Origin: Symbiodinium natans | Lineage: Eukaryota > Sar > Dinophyceae > Suessiales > Symbiodiniaceae | NCBI GenBank assembly: GCA_905221605.1 | Contig: CAJNDS010001177.1 | Location: forward strand, 1-30,146 | Length of the DNA stretch: 30,146 bases | Direction: 5' to 3' | Part shown: piece by piece, positions 9,031 to 19,126 of the stretch | How the letters are laid out: each line of letters starts with the position of its first letter | Position numbering within the stretch: position 1 is the stretch's first letter | Notes under the pieces: generated by a model | Database searches by the model: none | Told to the model about the DNA's origin: nothing | Seen by the model: the letters and a program-made list of their open reading frames with translations, nothing else | Position numbers and translations under genes: made by a program

Positions 9031-9727
9031 CTCGATTTGGCCAAATTTTGCCCGGAGGCTGCCCGGCAAAATTTGGCCAAATCGAGCCGCGCCTTTCTGG
9101 AGGCCCGAAATTATTTAAACTATCGCAGCTCGATTTGGCCAAATTTAGCCGGGCAGCCTCCGGGCAAAATTTGGCCAAATCGAGCCACGCATTTCTCATC
9201 GCATACGAAGGGCAGCCCGATTTGGCCAAATTTTGCCCGAAAGCTGCCCGGCAAAATTTGGCCAAATCGAGCCGCGATAGTTTAAAAATTTCGGGCCTTC
9301 AGAAAGGCGCGGCTCGATTTGGCCAAATTTTGCCCGGAGGCTGCCCGGCAAAATTTGGCCAAATCGAGCCGCGCATTTCTCATCGCGTTCGACGAGCAGC
9401 CCGATTTGGCCAAATTTTGCCCGCAGACTGCCCGGCAAAATCTGGCCAAATCGAGCCGCGCCTTTCTGGAGGCCCGAAATTATTTAAACTATCGCGGCTC
9501 GGTTTGGCCAAATTTTGCCGGGAAGTCTGCGGGCAAGATTTGGCCAAATCGGGCTGCTCGTCGTACGCGCTGAGAAATGCGCGGCTCGATTTGGCCAAAT
9601 TTTGCCGGGCAGCCTCCGGGCAAAATTTGGCCAAATCGAGCCGCGCATTTCTCATGGCATACGAAGAGCAGCCCGATTTGGCCAAATTTTGCCCGCAGGC
9701 TGCCCGGCAAAATTTGGCCAAATCGAG
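9031..9727. repeat. cluster of eight 56-bp palindromes, copy 2
   Basis: Same order, spacing and orientations as the first cluster, shifted by exactly 1980 bp. By eye I count about five substitutions (for example near 9127, 9147, 9240, 9502 and 9537), so the duplication is recent or maintained. Confidence 0.95.
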
Positions 9728-9749
9728 CCGCGATAGTTTAAATAATTTC

Positions 9750-10610
9750 GTTCAATTAGTTCATTCATTTCCAAATGGGGGGGATTCCCCAGCCCCCACC
9801 CCCCCCCTTTGGAAAAAAATGAATTAATTGAATTAATTGAATTACTTGAATTAATTGAATTAATTGAATTAATTGAATTAATTGAATTAATTCAATTAAT
9901 TCAAGTAATTCATTTATTTCCAAAGGGGGGGGGGTGGAATTAATTGAATTAATTGAATTAATTGAATTAATTGAATTAATTGAATTAATTGAATTGATTC
10001 AATTAATTCAATTAATTCAATTAATTCAATTAATTCAATTATTTCCAAATGGGGGGATTCCCCAGCCCCCACCCCTCCCCCCCCTTTGGAAATAAATGAA
10101 TTAATTGAATTAATTGAATTAATTGAAATAATTGAATTAATTCAATTAATTCAATGAATTCCACCTCCCCTTTGGAAATAAATGAATTAATTGAATTAAT
10201 TGAAATTCAATTAATTCAATTAATTCAATTAATTCAATTAATTCAATGAATTCAATAATTGAATTAATTCAATTAATTCAATTAATTCCACCTCCCCTTT
10301 GGAAATAAATGAATTAATTGAATTAATTGAATTAATTGAATTAATTGAATTAATTGAATTAATTGAATTAATTCAATTAATTCAATTAATTCAATTAATT
10401 CATTTATTTCCAAAGGGGGGGGGGGTGGGGGCTGGGGAATCCCCCCCATTTGGAAATAAATGAATTACTTGAATTAATTGAAATAATTGAATTAATTCAA
10501 TTAATTCAATTAATTCCACCTCCCCTTTGGAAATAAATCAATTAATTGAGTTAATTGAATTAATTCAATTATTTCAATTAATTCAATTAATTCATTTATT
10601 TCCAAATGGG
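9750..10610. repeat. (GAATTAATT)n arrays with orientation switches
   Basis: Continuation of the 9-mer arrays with several reversals, ending in a GGGGGGTGGGGGCTGGGG run before the 31-bp satellite. Confidence 0.95.
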
Positions 10611-10629
10611 GGGTGGGGGCTGGGGCATC

Positions 10630-10985
10630 CTCCTCCCCCCAATACTAAACCACGAGCCCGGGCCTCCCCCCAATACTAAACCACGAGCCCGGGCCTCCCC
10701 CCAATACTAAATTACGAGCCCGGGCCTTCCCGCAATACTAAATCACGAGCCCGGGCCTCCCCCCAATACTAAATCACGAGCCCGGGCTAAATCACGAGCC
10801 CGGGCCTCCAAATTACGAGGCCGGGCCTCCCCCCACGAGCCCGGGCCTCCCCCCAATACTAAATCACGAGCCCGGGCCTCCCGCAATACTAAATCACGAG
10901 CCGGGCCTCCCCCCAATACTAATTTACGAGCCCGGGCCTCCTCCCAATCCTAAAATCACGAGCCCTCCTCCCCCCAATACTAGGG
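10630..10985. repeat. 31-bp satellite (about 10-11 copies)
   Basis: Tandem unit CCCCCCAATACTAAATCACGAGCCCGGGCCT with a 31-bp period at the start, becoming shorter and degenerate from about 10780. CCCGGG is a palindromic core in each unit. Confidence 0.9.
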
Positions 10986-13278
10986 CACAGTTTTTGCTCC
11001 AAAAAGTGACATCGCAAGCCCTGGTCCCTAAGATTTTGAGCTCATTTCTTGCCCCAAAGAGTAACATCGCAAGCCCTGGTCCCTAAGATTTTGGGCTCAT
11101 TTCTTGCCCCAAAGAGTAACATCGCAAGCCCTGGTCCCTATTATTTGGGGCCCAGTTTTTGCTCCAAAGAGTCAAATCGCAAGCCCTGGTCCCTAAGATT
11201 TTGGACTCAGTTTTTTGCTCCAAAGCAAGCCCTGGTCCTTAAGATTTTGGGCTCATTTCTTGCTCCGAAGAGTCAAATCGCAAGCCCTGGTCCCGAAGAT
11301 TTCGGGTTCAATTTTTGCTCCACAGAGTCAAACCGCAAGCCCTGGTCCCTAAGATTTGGGGCACAGTTTTTGCTCCAAAGGGTCAAATCGCAAGCCCTGC
11401 TCCCTAAGATTTTGGGCTCATTTCTTGCCCAAAAGAGTGACATCGCAAGCCCTGGTCCCTAAGATTTTGGGCAGTTGCTCCAAAGAGTCAAATCGCAAGC
11501 CCTGGTCCCTAAGATTTTGGGCCCAGTTTTTGCTCCAAAGGGTCAAATCGCAAGCCCTGGTCCCTAAGATTTTGGGTTCAATCTTTGCTCCAAAGAGTAA
11601 CATCGCAAGCCCTGGTCCCTAAGATTTGGGGCCCAGTTTTTGCTCCGAAGAGTCAAATCGCAAGCCCTGGTCCCTAAGATTTTGGGTTCAATTTTGCTCC
11701 AAAGAGTGACATCGCAAGCTCTGGTCCCTAAGATTGGGGGCCCAGTTTTTGCTCCAAAGAGTGACATCGCAAGTCCTGGTCCCTAAGATTTTGGGTTCAT
11801 TTTTGCTCCAAAGAGTGACATCGCAAGCCCTGGTCCCTAAGATTTGGGGCCCAGTTTTTGCTCCAAAGAGTAACATCGCAAGCCCTGGTCCCTAAGATTT
11901 TGGGTTCATTTTTTGCTCCAAAGAGTGACATCGCAAGCCCTGGTCCCTAAGATTTGGGCCCCAGTTTTTGCTCCAAAGAGTGACATCGCAAGTCCTGGTC
12001 CCTAAGATTTTGGGTTCAATTTTTGCTCCAAAGAGTGACATCGCAAGCCCTGGTCCTTAAGATTTTGGGTTCGTTTTTTGCTCCAAAGAGTGACATCGCA
12101 AGCCCTGGTCCCTAAGATTTGGGGCCCAGTTTTTGCTCCAAAGAGTCAAATCGCAAGCCCTGGTCCCTAAGATTTTGGGTTCATTTTTTGCTCCAAAGAG
12201 TGACATCGCAAGCCCTGGTCCCTAAGATCTTGGGCCCAGTTTTTGCTCCAAAGAGTCAAATCGCAAGCCCTGGTCCCTAAGATTTTGGGTTCAATTTTTG
12301 CTCCAAAGAGTCAAATCGCAGGCCCTGGTCCCTAAGATTTTGCATTCATTGTTGCTCCAAAGAGTGACATCGCAAGCCCTGGTCCCTAAGATCTTGGGCC
12401 CAGTTTTTGCTCCGAAGAGTCAAATCGCAAGCCCTGGTCCCTAAGATTTTGGGTTCATTTTTGCTCCAAAGAGTCAAATCGCAAGCCCTGGTCCCTAAGA
12501 TTTTTTTGCTCCAAAGAGTCAAATCGCAAGCCCTGGTCCCTAAGATTTTGGGTTCATTTTTTGCTCCAAAGAGTGACATCGCAAGCCCTTGTCCCTAAGA
12601 TTTTGGGCCCAGTTTTTGGTTCAAAGAGTCAAATCGCAAGCCCTGGTCCCTAAGATTTTGGGTTCAATTTTTGCTCCAAAGAGTCAAACCGCAAGCCCTG
12701 GTCCCTAAGATTTGGGGCCCAGTTTTTGCTCCAAAGAGTCAAATCGCAAACCCTGCTCCCTAAGATTTTGGGCCCAGTTTTTGCTCCAAAGAGTCAAATC
12801 GCAAGCCCTGGTCCCTAAGACTTTGGGTTCAATTTTGCTCCAAAGAGTGACATCGCAAGCCCTGGTCCCTAAGATTTGGGGCCCAGTTTTTGCGCCAAAG
12901 AGTAAAATCGCAAGCCCTGGTCCCTTAGATTTTTGGGTCGATTTTTGCTCCAAAGAGTCAAATCGCAAGCCCTGGTCCCTAAGTTTTCGGGGTCGATTTG
13001 TGCTCCACAGAGTCAAATCGCAAGCCCTGGTCCCTAAGATTTCGGGGTCGATTTGTGCTCCACGGAGTCAAATTGCAAGCCCTGGTCCCTAAGATTTTGG
13101 GCCCAGTATTTGCTCCAAAAGGTGAAATCGCAAGCCCCGGTCTTTAAGATTTTGGGCTCATTTCTTGCTCCAAAGAGTAACATCGCAAGCCCTGGTCCCT
13201 AAGATTTTGGAATCGATTTTTGCTCCAAAGAGTCAGATCGCAAGCCCTGGTCCTAAAATGTTGGGCTCAATTTTTGCT
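10985..13278. repeat. 55-bp satellite (about 42 copies)
   Basis: Unit is AAGCCCTGGTCCCTAAGATT followed by TTGGG, a T-rich middle, GCTCCAAAGAG and TCAAATCGC. The period was checked as 55 bp at 11016 to 11071. Copies differ in a few positions (TCAAATCGC versus TGACATCGC; TTGGGTTCA versus TGGGGCCCA) and several carry deletions. Frames such as LRFWAQFLLQRVKSQALVPK are repeat translation only. Confidence 0.95.
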
Positions 13279-13675
13279 TTTCCCTTCTCTTCTGCTTCCT
13301 TTTAACTGATAAAACACAAGAAAGGAACTCATATGATAAAGCAGTGGAAAGGTAAGCAGAGGGTGACTCCTTGCGCGTGAGCCTTTCCATAATACTCCAT
13401 CATATTCATCCTCTCGGCCTATCTCTTCTGTTCCTTTCCTTACTCTTCTCCTTCTCATAGTTCTTCCTTTTTGTTTTTCTCATTTCGAAAAGAAAGAGGG
13501 AAGGGAGAAACAAGGGAGAGAGAATAGATAAAGAAGAGTGCCATCTTCTCTGCGCCTTGTTTTGTCTCTCCCTCTTCTCTATTCATCTGTCTTCTATTCT
13601 CTTCCTTGCTCTTCCCATTAAATATGCAATCCTTGGTATCTCTCCTCTCTCCTTCTCTCTTCCTCCAACAGATGT
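13278..13675. repeat. pyrimidine-rich duplicated segment, copy 1
   Basis: About 400 bp, duplicated at 14190-14560 with an initial offset of 914 bp. Rich in CTTCTC/TTCC on the plus strand. No convincing coding frame. Confidence 0.9.
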
Positions 13676-14189
13676 GCTTTTGGATCGTTTTCTGCATCTT
13701 CAAGCGAGAAAAAAAGGACACAGACTGCGATTAAAAGGGACGCCCATGTTGGATTGGCAGCAAGCCCAGCTGATGCTCATGATTCTCTCTCTTTCCCTAC
13801 ACATGGGCGATGGAACGGGTGTCCTTTTCAATCGTTTTCTGCATCTTCAAGAGAAACAGGGACACCCCACAAGAAGGAAAAGCAACATAAGAGATAGGGA
13901 GGGAAATTGACCCTTTCCTCTCTTCTTATCTGCTATTTTTCTTATTCGCTTCAAAAAGCAACATAAGGGAAAGGGGATTTCCTGAAGAGGAGAGAGGGAA
14001 CCTATCTGTGAAAAGCAAGAATGGTTTTTTTCTAGTTCGAAAGGGAATAGGGAGAGACAAGGGGGAGATGATATGTACAGCTTTGCGCCTTATTTTGTGA
14101 TTCCGTCTCCTTGCTTCCTGTCTCTTCTATTCCTTGCAGCACGCTTCGGGAAACATAGCATCCTTGTTATCTTTCCTCTCTCACTTCCC
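13676..14189. other. sequence between the duplicated segments
   Basis: Contains a smaller internal repeat: CGTTTTCTGCATCTTCAAG near 13685 and again near 13833, each followed by a purine stretch and GGACAC. No gene recognised. Confidence 0.5.
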
Positions 14190-14560
14190 TTTCCCTTCTC
14201 TTCTTCCGCTTCCTTTTAACTGATAAAACACAAGAAAGGAACTCATATGATAAAGCAGTGAAAAGGTAAGCAGAGGGTGACTCCTTGCGCGTGAGCCTTT
14301 CCATAATACTCCATCATATTCATCCTCTCGGCCTATCTCTTCTGTTCCTTTCCTTACTCTTCTCCTTCTCATAGTTCTTCCTTTTTGTTTTTCTCATTTC
14401 GAAAAGAAAGAGGGAAGGGAGAAACAAGGGAGAGAGAATAGATAAAGAAGAGCGCCATCTTCTCTATTCATCTGTCTTCTATTCTCTTCCTTGCTCTTCC
14501 CATTAAATATGCAATCCTTGGTATCTCTCCTCTCTCCTTCTCTCTTCCTCCAACAGATGT
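14190..14560. repeat. pyrimidine-rich duplicated segment, copy 2
   Basis: Matches 13278-13675 closely but lacks about 29 bp after CATCTTCTCT. The deleted piece is bounded in copy 1 by CTTCTCT repeats, so it could be a slippage or microhomology deletion. Confidence 0.9.
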
Positions 14561-14630
14561 CACAGAAGCCAAGACCCCCCCCCCCAAACCCCCCCTAGCT
14601 AAAAAATAAAGCCAAAATAAAGAGACAAAA

Positions 14631-14689
14631 AAAAATAAGCACTAATAAGCCTTAATAAGCCTTAATAAGCCTTATTAGTGCTTATTTTT
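14631..14689. repeat. 19-bp perfect inverted repeat (hairpin)
   Basis: Arms AAAAATAAGCACTAATAAG (14631-14649) and its complement (14671-14689) enclose a 21-bp loop made of CCTTAATAAG repeats. It sits after a poly-C run at 14574. A role is not evident. Confidence 0.8.
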
Positions 14690-14915
14690 GCAAGGCGGTG
14701 GCTTGAAGAAATAAGCCGAAAATAGGGCTTAATAAGGATTATTTTTTGGGGGATATTGCTTTGGAACATAAGGATGATGAAGCGAGGTTGCTCTGCCTTC
14801 TCAGACAGTCGTCTGTGTGTCGCGATGTCTCTGCGCACGCGGCAAGTAAGGCTCAACGGGGAGAGAGATGCATGCATCAAATGGTCAATACTGCCCAAAT
14901 CCCTGCGCTGCAGTC
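14690..14915. other. unique sequence, no gene assigned
   Basis: Open for about 60-70 codons in two plus frames (14746 and 14756), with no recognisable domain and no supporting splice context. Confidence 0.4.
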
Positions 14916-15089
14916 GTGGCTGGCAACCGCTAGACTAGAGCCGAAACCCTAAACCCTGAACCGTAAGCACTAAACCCTAACCCTAAACCCTAAAGCCCAA
15001 AACCTAAACCCTAAACCCTAAACCCTGAACCCTAAACCCTAAACCCTAAACCCTAAACCCAAGTGGCTTGCAACCGCTAGACAAGAGCC
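14916..15089. repeat. telomere-type array flanked by a 27-bp direct repeat
   Basis: CCCTAAA units with variants (14943-15060) lie between two copies of a 27-bp sequence, 14916-14942 and 15063-15089, that differ at two positions (GTGGCTgGCAACCGCTAGAC versus GTGGCTtGCAACCGCTAGAC, then t/aAGAGCC). Confidence 0.9.
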
Positions 15090-15185
15090 TCTGAAGCGCT
15101 GATTTCCCAACTCCCAAACAAATCTAAAACCTCGTGGGGTAGCTGTTTAGTTTCAGAATTTGGAGCACCTCCTTAACATTGCGCC

Positions 15186-15485
15186 ATGGCTCAGATACAA
15201 CTTTCAAGGATTGTGTTGCCTGGAGATCCTGCCGTGCCGGTTACTGTGGCAGACGACTTTCCAGAATTACAAGGACAGTGGTCAGTCAGCGATTTCCTCA
15301 TGAACCTTTTTCAGACTCAGGCTGCGGACAAGGCTATGGAGCGGTTCCGTGACGCGGAGCGAACATCGCAGGTGCATGAAGCTCATCGAACACTGTTTCC
15401 TGGCAAACCAATTCCAAATCTATTGACAGCAAAGCATGAAAAGCAAGCATCTCGACAGCAGCCGTTCTTTTTGAAGGAGAAAACG
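15186..15485 (+). CDS. first exon of the methyltransferase-like gene (N-terminus, unknown)
   Basis: First ATG after the telomere-type array; encodes 100 residues starting [20 protein letters not shown] continuous 306-codon frame runs to 16106, but two GT-AG introns with matching phase (15486-15553 and 15648-15720) improve the model, so the apparent single frame is probably read-through. No domain recognised. Confidence 0.55.
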
Positions 15486-18400
15486 GTGCCCACCAGCATT
15501 GCTTTTGCCTGGATTCTTTGGGCTGTGACCGGCAGCGGTGTGACAGGCAACAGGAGCAGGACGGTAGCGCAGCGCCAGCCCGGGTATGGGTTTCTGAGAG
15601 GCTTGATATCTCACAGCGTGGAGAGGTTTGGTCGCTTAACGCTTTTGGTGAGTCGCGTGGGCCTGGCGCGGGGAAGGGACACATCGGCGGATATCACGCA
15701 CCCTTCTGCAAGCTTATCAGGTGAGCTTGTGTGGTCGCAAGCTGTGCGTCCTAGAATCAGAAGTGCTTGGGAGGCGTTTCAACGTGCAGGCGTACTGAGG
15801 AGCGACTGGCAGAGACCGACGGTTGCAGATCTGATTATTTTCTCAGTCACACATCCTGTGGCTGGCGGAGAGTCTGCGTCACTGGCACGACCTCTAGGTT
15901 TAAGTTTGCTGAGGCAGTTTGCAACGTGGCTGAATGACAACCTGTCTTTGTTATCTGTGGACGCCCTGGGCTATCGAGCGGGCATGGAGAAGAATCGTGC
16001 TCGACAGCAGTTGGCGCTGACTGAAGCGACGACCGCTGCCGCCATGTTTTATCTGTTTGAGAATGCCTCTCGGCGACTGCGTTGTTATGCTGTGGCACAT
16101 GTTTAGTTCACATGACGGTTGCAGTGCGGGGTAGAAATTTTTGGAAATACATTATTGCTCGTCTGACTGACTGAGGAAGAGACCGGAAAAACCATCCGGG
16201 ATATCCTTGACAAGTTTGAACTGTCGCACGTGAAGCCTTCCACATTTGCCTGGAAGACTTGTGTGTCTCAGCTCAGACAGGTGCACGTCGCTCGTGCTGA
16301 AACAATTATTCAATTGCACGTTGATTTGTTGCTGCTCCGCCCCAGGTGGTTTACTGGTGCCGATGCCGTGCGGAACTCGAGCCGCTGAATGTGTTTCACG
16401 CGCGTGCCTCAGATGATGGTGCGCTTGCAGCTTGGACCGGAGTTAGCGTGAGGGCTGCCAATAAGCGATCAGCTAAGTTGTTCCTGGACGGAAGCTCCGT
16501 GGCGAAAAAGCCAACAGAACTGGCGTACATTTGGTGCCCTGAAATCCTTCGTGGCTGCTACGCGCCGCCTTTAGTCACGGCCCCAGCCATCCCGCTGCAC
16601 AGGGACCTGGAGGGCGGGGGGTTTAACAGTTCGCCGAGTTGGGCTGTTGCAGCTGCAAGTCTCTGCTAGCCGTGTGCATGCGTGTGCGTGAACCTTGCTT
16701 ACAGTGTGACGGTTTGCGCTGTCCTGACATGACATGACCGAAGGACACGACAGGCACATTGCAGTTGCGCCAATTGGTTTTTTCCATTTCCTGAGCTCAG
16801 ACTGTTTTGCCGTAAGAAACACTCGCAGCAAGAAAGGGTCCATGGCAGCCGCCTGCCATGGTGATCTGGTAGACCGAATCACTTGCCGGGACCTTTCTGA
16901 TTCTGAGGGCGGCCTCCCTTGGACGCAAAGTTCCGTCAGCTCGGAGCCATTGCTGGTAGCTTGCATGTTCAGATGTGAAGCAGTAGCAGCTGTAGGGCAG
17001 AGACTGTCTTCACCCTTAAGCCCTAAACCCTAAACCCTAAACCCTAGACCTTAAACTGCCGGACAACCTAAGGACCTCCCTCGAGACAAGTGCAGGCTGG
17101 CCAGAGCTGGCCGAGCGCTTTGTATCGCCTGGTCTACGGTACTGGAGGTGCTTGGCCCAGAGACCGTCCAGGACGCCAGCCCTTGGGTTTAGGGTTTAGG
17201 GTTTTTTTTTGTTTAGGGTTTCAACCCTAAACCCTAAACCCTAAAGTTTACGGTTTAGGGTTTAGGGTTTAGGGTTTAGGGCTTAGGGTTTAGGGTTTAG
17301 TATAGGGTTTAGGGTTTAGGGTTTAGGGTTTAGGGTTTAGGGTTTAGGGTTTAGGGTTTAGGGTTTGGGGAGTCTTAGGCTCATTGCTGCTTTGTATTGT
17401 TGGTCAGGAATCCTATCTCGTGAAAGGGCGCCGAACTTCGTCTAGCTGCACAGGCGCATTTACCTCAGAGCTTTCTTTAGCTGCGCTGGAGATCCTCGTC
17501 AACCAGTCCCACAGACTGGATGTTCCGGTTGGATTCTATCCGATATCATGCCATGATGCTTGGCATCTTGTCTAGCGGGGCTCAGAAACAGTCACACGGT
17601 GCAAGTAAGTAGTGCGAGCGTGCGTTTCTTTTTCTTGCGCCGAGGAGTGGAGCAGACAATGTCGGCAGATGATTGTGGATCACTTCGCTTGGATGCGCCG
17701 GGCGACAGGGAAGAGCCGGTGCGTGAGCCCATGTGTTTTTGGGGACATTGAGGGCTGCATCCCTAAAGGATGCTATCAAGCAGACGACAAATTTATGACC
17801 AAGTTCGGCAAAGTGGATGCAGCGCCATTCTTGTCTAGACAGCACTGCTACACACATAACCAACAATGCCCGTTGTTTGGGCCTGGGACGGACGCAGATC
17901 TTGAAGTCGCTGGCCTGCCGTGTTGGGACATGAGTTCCTCCGGTAAGCGCTTGAAAGAGGAAGGACGCACTGCTGGTTGCTTCCTTGCGCACGCAAAACG
18001 GCAAGTGGAGAAGCAGACGCCTCTGATAATCATCGAGAACACTGAGGCGATTTCATGTTGTGCGTGCGTGTGCCTCTGTGTGTGTGTGTGTGTGTGTGTC
18101 TGTCTGTGGGCGTGCGCGTGCGCGTGCGCGTGCGAGTGCGCGTGTGCGTGTGCGTGTGCGTGTGCGTGTGCGTGCGCGTGCGCGTGCGCGTGCGCGTGCG
18201 CGTGCGCAACTGCTAGGGCTCGTGCGCGTGCGCGGTGCGGTTAGCGCGTGCGGTGCGCGTGCGCGTGCTGCGTGCGCGTGCCGCGTGCGCGTGCGCGTGC
18301 TCGATGCGCGTGCGCGTGCGCGTGGCGCTATGCGCGTGGGCGCGTGCGCGTGCGCGTGCGCTTGCGCGTAGCGCGTGCGCGTGCGCGTGGCGTGCGCGTC

Positions 18401-18973
18401 GCGTAGCGCTGGCGCGTGCGCTGTGCGCGTGCGTCGTGCGCGTGCGCGTGCGCGTGCGCGGCGCTGCGCGTGCGCGTGTCGCGTGGGGGGCGCGTGCGCG
18501 TGCGCGTGGCGTTGCGCGTGCGCGTTCGCGTCGCGTTCGCAGTGCGCGTGCCGCGTGCGCGTGGTGCCGCGTGCGCCGAGCGCGTGCGCGTTGCGCGTAG
18601 CGCCGTGCGCGTGCGCCCGTGCGCGTGCGCGTTGCGCGTGCGCGTTCGCGTGCGCGTAGCGCGTGCCGCGTGCGCGTTCGCGAAGCGCGTGCGCGTTGCG
18701 CGTGCGCGTGCGCGTCGCGTGCGCTGTGCGCGTGCCGTGCGCGGGTGTCGCCGTGCGCGTGCGCAGGCGCGTGCGCGTGCGCTTGCGCGAGTGCGCGTGC
18801 GCGTGCGTCGTAGCGCGTGCGCTTCGCGTGCGCGTGGCGCGTGCGCGTGCCGCGTGCGCGTGCGCGTGCGCGTGCGCTGTTCGCGGCGCTTGCGCGTGCG
18901 CCGTGCGCGTGGCGTGCCTCGTGCGCGTGCGCGTGTGTCCTGGTGTGTGTGTGGGGTGGTTGTGTGTGGGGTG

Positions 18974-19008
<35 letters not shown>

Positions 19009-19089
19009 TGTGTGTGTGTTTGGTTGTTGTGTGTCTGTGTGTGTGTGTGTTTTGTGTGTGTGTGTGTGTGTGTGTGTTTGTGTGGTGGG

Positions 19090-19126
<37 letters not shown>

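Larger units (their letters stand above)
6383..10610. repeat. duplicated ~1.94-1.98 kb satellite block (two copies plus tail)
   Basis: Copy 1 starts at 6383 and copy 2 at 8321 with the same unique leader (TTCCAAATAGACCC... to about +115). Each holds 9-bp arrays, a palindrome cluster and more 9-bp arrays. The palindrome clusters are offset by exactly 1980 bp, the leaders by 1938, so the 9-bp arrays have changed length since duplication. No gene was seen; all long reading frames here are repeat translations such as ELIELI or INSINS. Confidence 0.9.

Noticed and set aside
7051-9727. CRISPR array
   Set aside because: The repeats are 56-bp near-perfect palindromes, spacers are only two recurrent sequences in both orientations, no cas genes are present, and the context is eukaryotic.
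6600-9830. Long frames such as ELIELIELI, INSINS, and AKFCPEAARQNLAKSS repeats as genes
   Set aside because: They are translations of the 9-bp arrays and the palindrome cluster, open on both strands because the repeats lack stops in those frames.
15486-16106. Single uninterrupted 306-residue protein from 15186
   Set aside because: Two short GT-AG introns with matching phase join more protein-like frames, though without cDNA the uninterrupted frame cannot be fully excluded.
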